DNA of 64,000 nt from Thalassomonas sp. M1454 (GCF_007097525.1 NZ_VKDD01000002.1:434001-498000); one strand, 5' to 3'; counted from the stretch's first letter, positions 35,968-45,034 are shown. Translations and numbers: made by a program. The notes: a model not told the origin generated them from the letters alone.

Positions 35968-36393
35968 ATGAAGCATTACAGAGTTAGACGACCAAAAGAT
36001 TATTCTGAGATGATGATACTGTTAAAAGATGAAATGTTCTCAACTTTAAAATCGGTATTATTATTTTCGGCTGCGATTGGTTTTAAAAAGGGGGAACGAT
36101 TATCTTTTGAAGATACTGCTGAACCAATTCAGCTAAACCTCTTTAATGATGTTAGTGAAATACCTTTTATATTTTCAATGGCTCTAGCTGAATATGATGA
36201 TGTCAGTTATTTGAAATTAGAAAAGTTTAAAGAAATGATTAATGTCTTTGAAGAGTATGCCGCTGGCGGATTGAAATATTTAGATGAAACTATCGATAAA
36301 AATAATATAAAAGAATCAATTGAAGTTTTATTGCATGAGCCTATTGAAGGTGAAGATTTAATAGACGACATAACTGATGGTTTTTTTGATTAG
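35968..36393 (+). CDS. Dnd system-associated protein 4 (paralogue B)
   Basis: 141 residues, aligned by eye with the 145-aa protein after ATPase A: VRRPKDYSEMMILLKDE, LLFSAAIGFKKGERL, EPIQLNLFNDV, FEEYAAGGLKYLDE. It directly abuts ATPase B. Function unknown in the family. Confidence 0.73.
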   Translation: MKHYRVRRPKDYSEMMILLKDEMFSTLKSVLLFSAAIGFKKGERLSFEDTAEPIQLNLFNDVSEIPFIFSMALAEYDDVSYLKLEKFKEMINVFEEYAAGGLKYLDETIDKNNIKESIEVLLHEPIEGEDLIDDITDGFFD

Positions 36394-36443
36394 AGAAAGT
36401 TCTTAAGTTTGAGTTATAAAAGAACTAACTAGGAGAGCTTGAA

Positions 36444-36758
36444 TTGGATAAAGAAGAAGTAATAGCATACAAAAAGATGGTAGAAAAGGCTAAGAATGAT
36501 GCTGAAGTTGTAACGTTACGTGAATGGTACGACTCCACTAAAAGTCATCATCAGGAAATTATAGATTATATGAATTCGTTTAAACAACTTGGCCGCCTTG
36601 GTAAAGAATTACATAATCGTGGTGTTAATAGAGTAACTGAAAGGGTTGGTGACAATATTCGCACGCATGTTGAAGCTACATATAGCAGAGGATTATTAGA
36701 TATCGTCGCGCCGCTATGCGCTCTAGCATGTATGACTTATAAGAAAAATAAAACTTAA
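36444..36758 (+). CDS. Hypothetical protein, 104 aa, last gene of the ATPase operon
   Basis: TTG start with AGGAGA 7 nt upstream. MDKEEVIAYKKMVEKAKNDA, then a helical middle (HHQEIIDYMNSFKQLGRLGKEL) and a mildly hydrophobic end (LLDIVAPLCALACMTYKKNKT). No family recognised. Ends 75 bases before the convergent dndE, with a shared terminator between. Confidence 0.6.
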   Translation: MDKEEVIAYKKMVEKAKNDAEVVTLREWYDSTKSHHQEIIDYMNSFKQLGRLGKELHNRGVNRVTERVGDNIRTHVEATYSRGLLDIVAPLCALACMTYKKNKT

Positions 36759-36777
36759 CGAGAATGACGGAAATGAA

Positions 36778-36818
36778 AGTAGGCGTTTATTTAAAATTAA
36801 ATTAAATAGACGCCTACT
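36778..36818. terminator. Bidirectional terminator between the two island operons
   Basis: A 17-bp stem (AGTAGGCGTTTATTTAA against TTAAATAGACGCCTACT, one wobble pair) with a 7-nt loop lies midway between the convergent stops of the 104-aa gene and dndE. T-runs are short on both sides. Confidence 0.7.
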
Positions 36819-36833
36819 ATTTCTAACGCTAAG

Positions 36834-37178
36834 TTAAATAGCGTCGGCAAACTCACTTAAAGAAGAGTAGTTTCTAATTCCTGCAATTCCATTTTCAACA
36901 TGAGCTGCCCAAGCTTTTTCATAAGATTTTTCATCAAAGTCAGGGTAGGTAAATAATAATGTATTCTCGATAAGCGAGCCTAAATCACCACACCAAGTAT
37001 GTTTGTCTAGTACTAAATTACCGTCTAAATTGTGGTTTATTTTATATCTAAAACCTGACTCAATAGATCTAAAGAATGCAATTCGAGATGCAACATTTGG
37101 AGTAATGCCGGTATTTGCTTTCAATCGTTTTAGGTTGTCTTCAGTTAGTTTATTTAACCTCATGCGAGCTGGTAACAT
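36834..37178 (-). CDS. dndE: DNA phosphorothioation protein DndE
   Basis: 114 residues from ATG 37178, chosen because AGGAGG lies 8 nt upstream and the ATG overlaps the dndD stop (TAATG); an upstream frame start at 37208 is less likely. MLPARMRLNKLTEDNLKRLK and TPNVASRIAFFRSIESGF match DndE, a small protein that binds nicked DNA and is needed for backbone sulfur insertion. Last gene of the dnd operon. Confidence 0.92.
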   Translation of the reverse strand: MLPARMRLNKLTEDNLKRLKANTGITPNVASRIAFFRSIESGFRYKINHNLDGNLVLDKHTWCGDLGSLIENTLLFTYPDFDEKSYEKAWAAHVENGIAGIRNYSSLSEFADAI

Positions 37179-39169
37179 TAGCTTGCCTCCTGTAATTCTG
37201 GATTCCAAAAATAACCTTCTTTAACTGAAGATGTTCTTGATTGTTGGTCAAAATTAATTTCAAAAGCGTGTGAGATATTAGGTAGTAAATCATTTAAGAA
37301 TGCTTCATCTACTTCTGTGTCCGTTGAAAGGACTATTACTTGTTCACTTGCTTCTGGGAAGTAGTGGTTCACTAGGTTTTCTCTATGGTGCGAATCAAGT
37401 CGCCCAAGAGGAGTATCTACTACTACAGGTAGCATTTTCCCTGAAAGCTTGCCAAGTGCTTCCAAAATAGATATTGCAAATATTTGCTTCTCACCTGCAG
37501 ACATAGATTTTCTTTTGATTTCATGTCCTTCATTATCAATTAAAGTAACATCGAATGTTTCAGGATCTATATTTGCGGTTAATTTAATATCACCTTTTCG
37601 GGCTAGCTTTCTATAAGATTCTTCAAATAATTCTTGAAGCTGCTTTAGCCTTAGATTGGTTAATTGCACGTTGAAATTCGTTAATACTTCTTTTGTAGCA
37701 TCTATTCTTAATATGGCACTTTCCATAACTTTATTAATTTTTTGCGACGCGTATAATTTTTCTAATCGCTTAGCAACGTCCAAAGTCTCGGTTATATAAT
37801 TTTTAACTACTTGAAGTAAATAAATATATTCTTTTCCTGCCGCAGAGCGTTCTTTATCCAACTGTCTAAGGTCTTGATAAAGCTCAGCCACTTCTTTTTC
37901 TTTGGGCGCTCTTTCTATACTTAAAGCTAAATTATCTCTTTTGTATTCTAAGTCTTTTAGTTCGCTTAGCAAGGAGCCAACATTTCTCGATGAGTTTACT
38001 GCTAAGTTATTAACCTGAGTATCGATCAAACTAGATTCTCTGTGTGCTAAATCTAACTTTATTTGCGATTTCTTCTCGTCTAAATTAGAAGGGATAGATT
38101 CGTTAAATATATCAATAATTGCGTCTCTAGAGCCTGGAGCTTTTAAGTCAAGTTTTTCTTCAAAAGAAGGTAAAAAGGCATTTAGTTGCTCGAAAAAGGC
38201 TAACTCATTTTTAATTTGTCTTTCCGCATTTATTTGCTTGAGTAATGTAGCCATGGATTTTTTCGCCAAAGAAACTGCAAAAGCACCATCAAATTCATTG
38301 AGTATTTGGCTTTCCTTTTGCTTAATATTTGCCTGGATCTGCGTAGCAGCTTCATTATCGGTTTCTTTATTTTTTTCGTATTGGTCATCTAAAGAAGCTA
38401 TTTTTTGCTCAACTTGGCTAATTTTAAAGTCGATAGAATCAATTTTATTTTTACAAATATCGATTTTCTCTCGAGTTTCAAATGTACTCTTTTTAAGTAA
38501 TGCTTTTGAGTCTTCTAAAGATTGAATCTTATCTCTTTCAACTTGACCCGCTTTATCAATTATTTCTTGACGCTTATAGATATCTAAATCTTCGGATAAT
38601 CTAGCGACAAGATCTAGACCGAGTAACTTGCGTACAGCTTCTTTCAAATAACTACCAGTATTGTCTTCCGCCAGTTCTGCAATTTTTTCACCATCGAAAA
38701 AAAATAAATCCTCAACACCAGTTGGTACAAGGTCCCTTAGAAAGTTTTCCTTGTCATCTTCTTTTATATTACTTACTAACTCGCCATTTTCAGATAGAGT
38801 TAAAGTAGGTTTATTATGCTTAGACCATGAACGAGAAATTTTATAAAGGTTATGCTTTCCTTGGTGTGTATGCGTGAACTCTAAACTAACTTCAGCACAA
38901 GTGTCCTCATTTTCTCTTAAGACATTTCTATTGATTTCTTCGATCAAATAGTTATGATACTCAGTGTTGAATACAGCTTTACTTAAGGCTCTTTTACCAA
39001 GGAGTGATAAACGTATACCGGTTAAAATACTTGTTTTACCTGCACCATTTAAGCCTCCAAATAAAACGATAGGCTTCGATATCAGTCCATCTCGACGTAA
39101 GCCTAGATCAATATTATGCTCGCCTTCAAATGCTCTGAAATTATTTAGCGTTAAAGTTTTAAAGATCAT
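37178..39169 (-). CDS. dndD: DNA phosphorothioation ATPase DndD
   Basis: 663 residues. Walker A GGLNGAGKTSIL near residue 43, SLLGKRALSKAVF, FFFDGEKIAELAEDNTG, long coiled coils without a zinc-hook Cys pair, signature SAGEKQIFAISIL and Walker B PVVVDTPLGRLDSHHR. DndD is the SMC-like ATPase thought to nick or open DNA for sulfur incorporation with DndC and DndE. It overlaps dndC by 4 bases (ATGA) and dndE by 1, so the three are translationally coupled. Confidence 0.95.
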   Translation of the reverse strand: MIFKTLTLNNFRAFEGEHNIDLGLRRDGLISKPIVLFGGLNGAGKTSILTGIRLSLLGKRALSKAVFNTEYHNYLIEEINRNVLRENEDTCAEVSLEFTHTHQGKHNLYKISRSWSKHNKPTLTLSENGELVSNIKEDDKENFLRDLVPTGVEDLFFFDGEKIAELAEDNTGSYLKEAVRKLLGLDLVARLSEDLDIYKRQEIIDKAGQVERDKIQSLEDSKALLKKSTFETREKIDICKNKIDSIDFKISQVEQKIASLDDQYEKNKETDNEAATQIQANIKQKESQILNEFDGAFAVSLAKKSMATLLKQINAERQIKNELAFFEQLNAFLPSFEEKLDLKAPGSRDAIIDIFNESIPSNLDEKKSQIKLDLAHRESSLIDTQVNNLAVNSSRNVGSLLSELKDLEYKRDNLALSIERAPKEKEVAELYQDLRQLDKERSAAGKEYIYLLQVVKNYITETLDVAKRLEKLYASQKINKVMESAILRIDATKEVLTNFNVQLTNLRLKQLQELFEESYRKLARKGDIKLTANIDPETFDVTLIDNEGHEIKRKSMSAGEKQIFAISILEALGKLSGKMLPVVVDTPLGRLDSHHRENLVNHYFPEASEQVIVLSTDTEVDEAFLNDLLPNISHAFEINFDQQSRTSSVKEGYFWNPELQEAS

Positions 39170-40794
39170 CTTTGATTCTCCGCAGTTAAAAGTATTTCAA
39201 TATCTTTTAACTCGTCTTCTAATTGGGAAACCTCGTCACTTTGTTTCATCTGGTTTTGTCGCATTTCTAGGTTCTCTTTGATGATTTCCTCAGCTGATTC
39301 CCAATCCTGGTTTAATATTCGCCCGATTCTTTTATATATCCCTGTACGACGTTTTAAGCCACTTGAGTCAACTTCAAGGTCTATTAGTTTTTTTACCATA
39401 GCGGCTGACACTGAAAACTCAGGAGCTAATTCGTTTAGTAGGTTAGATTCTTCCTGTGAAAACTGATTAGTATCATCGATTGTCCAATCTAAATCATACC
39501 CATATATGTCGCTGAATATTTTAGGTAAAGAATCGTTCCAATCTGGCTCGTTTGGATCATTTAACCATTCATGTCTTATCGCGTGCAGCTCCGGTATTGT
39601 GATAAGCTCAACATCCTTATGAGTCGAGTTTATTTTCTTCTGTATTCTAAGTAGCAATGCTAACGCTCGTTTACGATAACTTAAGAAATATGGACCAGTA
39701 GTATAGTCATCAGTTAATACTCTTTGTCCGTCCTCTTTCATTGTTTTGAATGCTAATCTACCGTCTCTTCTTAAATGGTTTCGGTAGTGCTTTTTCTTTT
39801 CAGGTATGGTCGTTCTTGCAAGCATATTCCGAAATTTCAGTAATGGCTTCATCCAATCTTCACCATTTCCAATCAAACTTTCCATTGCTCTATCTTTTGT
39901 GACAACGGTACAAGTCCAACATCCAAAACGGCTATTACCACACGAAGGAGTAGTTTCATCGATAACCATTGGGCATTCGCCTTGTCCTGAAGAATCTTTA
40001 TATAGGTTCCACAAAACTAAATTTTTCCCGCCCCATGGAGCGTCCCATTCAAGGTCGTATTTATCGACCCATTTATTTTTCTTACCGTATGGTGTTTCTT
40101 CGGAAACTAAATGGCAGCCTCGAAGTATTCGCCAGACATCATCTACATGCCAGGTGTCTATTGGAGTGTAGATAAAAGCATTTGAAAGTGATGTATGCTT
40201 AGCTAAGTGGGAGCCTTCAATTTTATGTTTTTTGATTACTTGGGCTCGAGACGCGCTTTCATCAGATCTAGAGCCAAGGACAACAATAACTTCATCATGT
40301 TGGCTTACTTTATCTTTAATAAATGTACTTACAGGGTCAATTTTCATGCGCTCAGTACACCAACGGAAACTCCGTGTTGGGGCAGGGTATCCTTTACCTA
40401 GCAAGTTAGACCAAAATGTTTCTTTTGTTTTAGGTGTTACTTTATGAGCGGTAATTGGTAGCCCGTCTCTTTCTGCACCTGTTTGAATAGCTTTTAAAGA
40501 ATTATTGACGTGGTCTACGACAACTGGAGTTTCTACTAATGTGTCGGATGCTACAACGTATATCGGCTTCGAGCGTTCTTCTTTATCTAGCCCTAAAAGA
40601 GCAATATAAACTAATACCATTACAGCTGAAGAGTCTTTGCCGCCACTATATCCAATAACCCAAGGTCTATTATCGGCTAAATATGCTCTTTGTGTTTCTG
40701 CAACAAAATCACTTAAGTGTGATCCTGCGAATGTTTCTTCATTGATGAAATCCAATAAATCTTCATCAATATCATTTGTTTTCGTTAAGGTCAT
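39166..40794 (-). CDS. dndC: DNA phosphorothioation sulfurtransferase DndC
   Basis: 542 residues. PAPS-reductase-like ATP pyrophosphatase: PP-loop GYSGGKDSSAVM near residue 50, then CGNSRFGCWTCTVVTKD near residue 285, whose cysteines hold the 4Fe-4S cluster of DndC. It activates the DNA backbone and transfers sulfur received from a cysteine desulfurase. No dndA lies in the window, so IscS or a distant DndA must supply the sulfur. Overlaps dndB by 4 bases. Confidence 0.96.
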   Translation of the reverse strand: MTLTKTNDIDEDLLDFINEETFAGSHLSDFVAETQRAYLADNRPWVIGYSGGKDSSAVMVLVYIALLGLDKEERSKPIYVVASDTLVETPVVVDHVNNSLKAIQTGAERDGLPITAHKVTPKTKETFWSNLLGKGYPAPTRSFRWCTERMKIDPVSTFIKDKVSQHDEVIVVLGSRSDESASRAQVIKKHKIEGSHLAKHTSLSNAFIYTPIDTWHVDDVWRILRGCHLVSEETPYGKKNKWVDKYDLEWDAPWGGKNLVLWNLYKDSSGQGECPMVIDETTPSCGNSRFGCWTCTVVTKDRAMESLIGNGEDWMKPLLKFRNMLARTTIPEKKKHYRNHLRRDGRLAFKTMKEDGQRVLTDDYTTGPYFLSYRKRALALLLRIQKKINSTHKDVELITIPELHAIRHEWLNDPNEPDWNDSLPKIFSDIYGYDLDWTIDDTNQFSQEESNLLNELAPEFSVSAAMVKKLIDLEVDSSGLKRRTGIYKRIGRILNQDWESAEEIIKENLEMRQNQMKQSDEVSQLEDELKDIEILLTAENQR

Positions 40795-41876
40795 TTGCTT
40801 AGTAACTCTTCTTCTTTAATTAATTCTTCTTCAGAGATGGATAAACCGATTTGTCTTTTAATTTCTACTGCTGTAAGAAATATATTCGAAACTGCTTTTG
40901 ATAGCCGGCCATGTTGCATTGCTCGGTTAGACCAAGCCACGTTAGACTTTCTCCAATCTAAATGCGCTATTTTATCTAATAACAATTCTTGATAAGAACC
41001 TTCTAGTTTTAGGATTTCTTTTCCAACTTTCGCAATAGCTTGTAAGCCAATTCCGTGAGCGGTAATAAATTCTTTTCGAAATTCGGCAGCAGATAAATCT
41101 TTTGCTTGGACTAACTGCCACTCTGGCATATAGCTATAAAGCTTATTCCAAAAGCTTAATGCTCTTTGTTGTTCTTCTTCGTTAAAACCATCTTTTGTGC
41201 CTTTTCCGAACAATGCTCTAGATGCTTGTTTTATACCGCTTAAAGTAAATATTTTATTGCTTCTAATTGAAATGGTGGAACGTTCAAATTCAGTTAACCC
41301 AATAAATGGTTTTGCTTCCATAGCTAAAAATCTAGCTAATTCTGATGCTTGATCCCTATGATCATATAAAGTTCCTAGTGATGTGCTAGGACGAATGGCA
41401 TATTTGTTAAGGTCTGCAAACATTTGTTGGCTTCTTTTTAAGCCTTCATCGACAAAAAATAGCACAGCGATATTATCTTGTGCTAATTCTGGATTTTCTT
41501 TTATCGCTTCTTCTATTGCTGCTCGTCTATGTTGACCATCATTAATTAATATTTCAGCATCCAGTGGAACTTTAAGGGTGCCTATACTAGTTGACCCATC
41601 GAATTCATTAAAAACAACGTCGCTACCAACAGAAGCGGTTAGAGCTGAGAACACGTAATTTTTTGGGTTTTCTAGTAAATAACGAGCCATTTCCGGAATA
41701 CGACCTTTGTTAAGTGTTCGTTGAGCCCTTAACTCCACAGGTAATTCTTCTTCGTCATACATAAATATCTTAGGTATAATTCTTAAAGGGCAAGTCGCAA
41801 TAAAAAACGGTTTACCGGCTTGTATCCCTCTAACAGCTGGAAATGAGTAATAGTAATCGTTATCCTGAATGCTCAT
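40791..41876 (-). CDS. dndB: DndB, DGQHR-domain regulator of the dnd operon
   Basis: 361 residues. FPAVRGIQAGKPFFIATCPL near the N-terminus, RIPEMARYLLENPKNYVFSAL, then INDGQHRRAAIEEAI near residue 130, the DGQHR signature. DndB represses dnd transcription in characterised systems and tunes modification level. A TACGT-N9-ACGTA palindrome lies 28 bases before its start, so autorepression is likely. It begins the dndBCDE unit. Confidence 0.95.
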   Translation of the reverse strand: MSIQDNDYYYSFPAVRGIQAGKPFFIATCPLRIIPKIFMYDEEELPVELRAQRTLNKGRIPEMARYLLENPKNYVFSALTASVGSDVVFNEFDGSTSIGTLKVPLDAEILINDGQHRRAAIEEAIKENPELAQDNIAVLFFVDEGLKRSQQMFADLNKYAIRPSTSLGTLYDHRDQASELARFLAMEAKPFIGLTEFERSTISIRSNKIFTLSGIKQASRALFGKGTKDGFNEEEQQRALSFWNKLYSYMPEWQLVQAKDLSAAEFRKEFITAHGIGLQAIAKVGKEILKLEGSYQELLLDKIAHLDWRKSNVAWSNRAMQHGRLSKAVSNIFLTAVEIKRQIGLSISEEELIKEEELLSK

Positions 41877-41903
41877 ATGTTGTATGTTAATTATTAAGTG
41901 GTG

Positions 41904-41922
41904 TACGTAATAATATCACGTA
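41904..41922. promoter_or_regulatory. Probable DndB operator upstream of dndB
   Basis: TACGTAATAATATCACGTA is a near-palindrome (16 of 19 positions symmetric). As I recall it, the reported DndB site is TACG-N10-CGTA; here the spacer is 11. It sits in the 109-base gap between the methyltransferase stop and the dndB start, where a promoter is expected. Confidence 0.55.
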
Positions 41923-41985
41923 ATTTTGATATTGAAAGGTCTTTATAAGTTTAATTTTAAAATTTAATGGAAGACATTGAAAAAT

Positions 41986-44019
41986 TTATAGAATTAATTT
42001 TTTATAATTTTTATAACTTAAGGAGTGTAGTAACTGTAAAGGGAGCTTTAGCTGAAATAATTGCCCTGAGTAATCACAATTACTAGAGCCATTCTCTAAT
42101 ATTTTAAATTTCATTACTAGGTTTTTATGAAACTTTTTTTGTATTTTAAAATGGTTAAAAGAATCATCTATAAGCAGGTGTTTATCGAAAAAAACAGGCC
42201 TTTTAAATTCATCTATATAATCAAAATAATCTATATCTTGTTCAGCCATTTTTACTTTAATTCGTTCAACTAACAGAGGTAATGGCTTACCATCAAAGTC
42301 ATCATAGCCCATGAATGAAACTTTGCCTGATGTTATGTGAATCTTGATTAGGTCTATGTCGTCTAGTTCGCCAAATATTTGTGTCGCAGCTCCTACATAT
42401 ATTCTTAAAATTGGCGGGAGCATTTCTGCAAATTTTTTATGAAGTATGAGTGAATGGCCATCATTTAATAAACTTGCTGGTAATGTTTTATTAGCTAATA
42501 TGCATTCATCTTCTATTAATTGCGTATCAGATATACTAAAGAGCATTTCTTTGGCTTGGTTTTGAGCAACTTTGTAAGTATCAAAGAATGCTTTAATATC
42601 TCTTTTTAATGTGTCTGATAGGTGCGTATAAGCCTTGCGCTGTCCAAATAAGGATAGTGCGAAGTAAACAAGTAAATCTTCTTTTCTCATGGTTTCAGCT
42701 ACAGTCATTTCTGAAGGTTCAAACCATTGTTCAACTAACCTAAATGCTTTCTTAGTTGAGCCTATAACTTCTTTTAATTCATTCGATCTTTCAAACTCTT
42801 CTGTAGCAGGTAATCTTCCATAGAATAAGCAGGCATTCCAAAACTCTGTAAATAATTCTTCATGTTGAGTAAATAGTATTCTGGCTTGTACTTCATCTGT
42901 TGGCTCAGGTGTTGTGAGTTGTTTCCATTTATAGGTTCTTTTATGTCTATTTTGCAGAAATATTTGTTCTTGTTCTTTATCTCTAAATATATAAAAAATT
43001 CCAGGTGAAATTGCTATAGCGTTTTCATCAAGTGTATTTTCTATATATGTTTTCAACTCAGCTTGTGTGAAGTATTTTTGAAATGTATTTCTAGAGGTAA
43101 TTACCCCATCTTTATAAGGTGTAAACTGGCTAATGTATGATTCATTAGCCAACATGGCTGATACAACTAAGATTTTATTGGTTAATTCCCAAGCACCTAA
43201 TAAAGCCTCAATGCGTTCATCTTTATCTTCTATTACATTAATAACAAAACCAATATTAACAATATCAGATTGTACTTTATCAACATCGGGTCTGTGGTTT
43301 GGATCCCAACCTAAAGCATCAATTCCATGGGCCTCTAATTCTCTTAAATCATCGCCACGTCCACAACCGTAATCAAATATAGAGTAATCGCCAGATAGAA
43401 AACCATGCTTAGCTATGCTCTTTATTGGCGCTGAAAGTTCATGCCGTACTAAAGCTGTTTTATGTCTATCAATTACCTTTTCATTTTTGTTAGTGGTAAC
43501 AGCGGAAGATCTAAATAATCTACCATCTACAAGTTCATAACCGTGCTTTTCAATTAAACGCTCCCATGAATTTTTAAAACCGATCATTCTCGTATTTTCA
43601 TATAACCCAATTGCTTCACCTTCTTGAGTGATTAATGAGAATTCCTCATGGTATTTATGAGAAGTAGGGATCATGGTTTCTTTACGATGTAATATGGGAG
43701 GGTTATCTTGTGTATCGTACTTTGCAATGCGATGAGAGAGTTTAACTAAATCAATGGTTACACTCTGATGAAGTGCGGGGTATGAGTTCTCAAAAAATGT
43801 AGGATAGTTAAGTAAAGATATGCGGAAATCATTTTTAAATAACTTTACTAGATTCCAATCATTGTCTTCAATTTTTAAGGCGTTAGCTACGACTTTAATA
43901 AACTTTATTAATAAAGGAGGAGCTTCATTAAAGTAGTCTTTATGAAAGTAGATAGCATCAGGTAAGACTTTGCCGATTGATGTTTGCTTAACTAACTTTT
44001 TATATTGTTCTGCATTCAT
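41986..44019 (-). CDS. DNA phosphorothioation-associated putative methyltransferase
   Basis: 677 residues. The family's N-terminal part is followed by SIFDYGCGRGDDLRELEAHGIDALGWDPNHRP near residue 210, a class I SAM-binding motif, and LVVSAMLANE. It occurs specifically with dnd gene sets; the methylated target is unknown. Overlaps the upstream M15-like gene by 20 bases. A 109-base gap with the DndB site separates it from dndB. Confidence 0.9.
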   Translation of the reverse strand: MNAEQYKKLVKQTSIGKVLPDAIYFHKDYFNEAPPLLIKFIKVVANALKIEDNDWNLVKLFKNDFRISLLNYPTFFENSYPALHQSVTIDLVKLSHRIAKYDTQDNPPILHRKETMIPTSHKYHEEFSLITQEGEAIGLYENTRMIGFKNSWERLIEKHGYELVDGRLFRSSAVTTNKNEKVIDRHKTALVRHELSAPIKSIAKHGFLSGDYSIFDYGCGRGDDLRELEAHGIDALGWDPNHRPDVDKVQSDIVNIGFVINVIEDKDERIEALLGAWELTNKILVVSAMLANESYISQFTPYKDGVITSRNTFQKYFTQAELKTYIENTLDENAIAISPGIFYIFRDKEQEQIFLQNRHKRTYKWKQLTTPEPTDEVQARILFTQHEELFTEFWNACLFYGRLPATEEFERSNELKEVIGSTKKAFRLVEQWFEPSEMTVAETMRKEDLLVYFALSLFGQRKAYTHLSDTLKRDIKAFFDTYKVAQNQAKEMLFSISDTQLIEDECILANKTLPASLLNDGHSLILHKKFAEMLPPILRIYVGAATQIFGELDDIDLIKIHITSGKVSFMGYDDFDGKPLPLLVERIKVKMAEQDIDYFDYIDEFKRPVFFDKHLLIDDSFNHFKIQKKFHKNLVMKFKILENGSSNCDYSGQLFQLKLPLQLLHSLSYKNYKKLIL

Positions 44020-44560
44020 TTATTATTGATTTCATTAGATTAATAGCATCGTTACCATAAGCTTTTTTACCAGGTATTCTTCGGCCATTTTTACTAGTAC
44101 CTATAACTTGTAAATGTTTTGATGGCTCTACATTAAAACTTACATGAATAGGGCGATTATTTCCATAATAATAGAGCTTGTCAAAAGGAAGGTGATTGCA
44201 GATATAGAGTGCAATTTTGTCCATTTTATCTTTGTATTGCTCTATAAAAAAATCACATGCAGCTCCATCACGTTTAGTTATTCTATTATTTTTTAAATTT
44301 AAATCATGGCATGCGTGTTGATCTATTGATGGTGATGTACCCGCTGGAGAATTTTTTTGAATAAATCTAGTTAGCTCTGCGGATGTATATCCATAAGTTA
44401 TGTTTACTTTTCCAAATTCAGATTCTAATGGTTTAATTATCTTATCAGTTAGTTGGATCAACTGGAGAATAGTTGACTCACTTTTAGGTGTGTTATCTAT
44501 GCCCGAACCATGCTTCGCATGGTGCCAGTTTATTATTTGTGGATGGATTGATTTAATCAT
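44000..44560 (-). CDS. M15-like (hedgehog/DD-peptidase fold) protein, incomplete metal site
   Basis: 186 residues. The pattern SAELTRFIQKNSPAGTSPS, GAACDFF and PIHVSFN matches the M15/hedgehog fold, where HxxGxAxD and a later His bind zinc. Here the first His position is Lys (KRDGAACD), so one zinc ligand seems missing while the Asp and the final His remain. It may be a non-catalytic or altered member. It lies between the small HTH gene and the Dnd methyltransferase, overlapping both, so it belongs to the dnd operon. Confidence 0.6.
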   Translation of the reverse strand: MIKSIHPQIINWHHAKHGSGIDNTPKSESTILQLIQLTDKIIKPLESEFGKVNITYGYTSAELTRFIQKNSPAGTSPSIDQHACHDLNLKNNRITKRDGAACDFFIEQYKDKMDKIALYICNHLPFDKLYYYGNNRPIHVSFNVEPSKHLQVIGTSKNGRRIPGKKAYGNDAINLMKSIINECRTI

Positions 44561-44711
44561 TCAGGGAGTTCTCTTCAACAAGGTAGTAATATGCGTTACC
44601 TATTTTTTTGAATTTTATTTTACCTGAGACTCTTAGATGCATTAATTGGCACGAAGTTATTTTCAGGGCCTTCATCACTTCTTTACTTGTTAACCAGTTA
44701 TCTTTGAGCAA
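44553..44711 (-). CDS. Small HTH (excisionase/MerR-like) DNA-binding protein, 52 aa
   Basis: A TTG start with AAGG 9 nt upstream; a stop codon lies just before it in frame, so the start cannot be much earlier. DNWLTSKEVMKALKITSCQL and the rest form a helix-turn-helix_17-type fold (L-T-x-x-E-V-x-x-x-L, then GKIKFKKIGNAYYY as the wing). It overlaps the M15-like gene by 8 bases and is the first gene of the dnd operon, a natural place for a local regulator. Confidence 0.6.
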   Translation of the reverse strand: MLKDNWLTSKEVMKALKITSCQLMHLRVSGKIKFKKIGNAYYYLVEENSLND

Positions 44712-45034
44712 AATTTATACCTTGACGTTGCTTATAGTGACTATTTTTAATGGTTTGTTTTACAATCGCCTTACAATTATAAACTCTTTTTTACTTTTCT
44801 ATAGCTGAGATATAAACAAGTAAAAATTATAATATTCATCATCTCTAATCTAGTTACATTTCATTTAATTGTTTAATGCTATAAGTAATTTTGAACTATA
44901 AGAAGCGGCTTACAAATTCTTTGATAATTACAGTTCTTACATTAGAAATTACACTTTAAGCTAGTACTTCAGAGTTTTAAAGTTCGTTTTAAACTTATTT
45001 TAAGTTAGTCAGTTAACGCAATAAAGGAACAAGA
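44712..45034. other. Divergent intergenic region of the island
   Basis: 323 bases of AT-rich DNA between the dnd operon's first gene and the 566-aa gene, which are transcribed away from each other. It must hold both promoters. I see no TACG..CGTA site like the one before dndB and no strong palindrome. Confidence 0.5.

Noticed and set aside
39806-40171. 121-aa plus-strand frame inside dndC
   Set aside because: Antisense shadow of a certain gene, with no ribosome site and no family resemblance.
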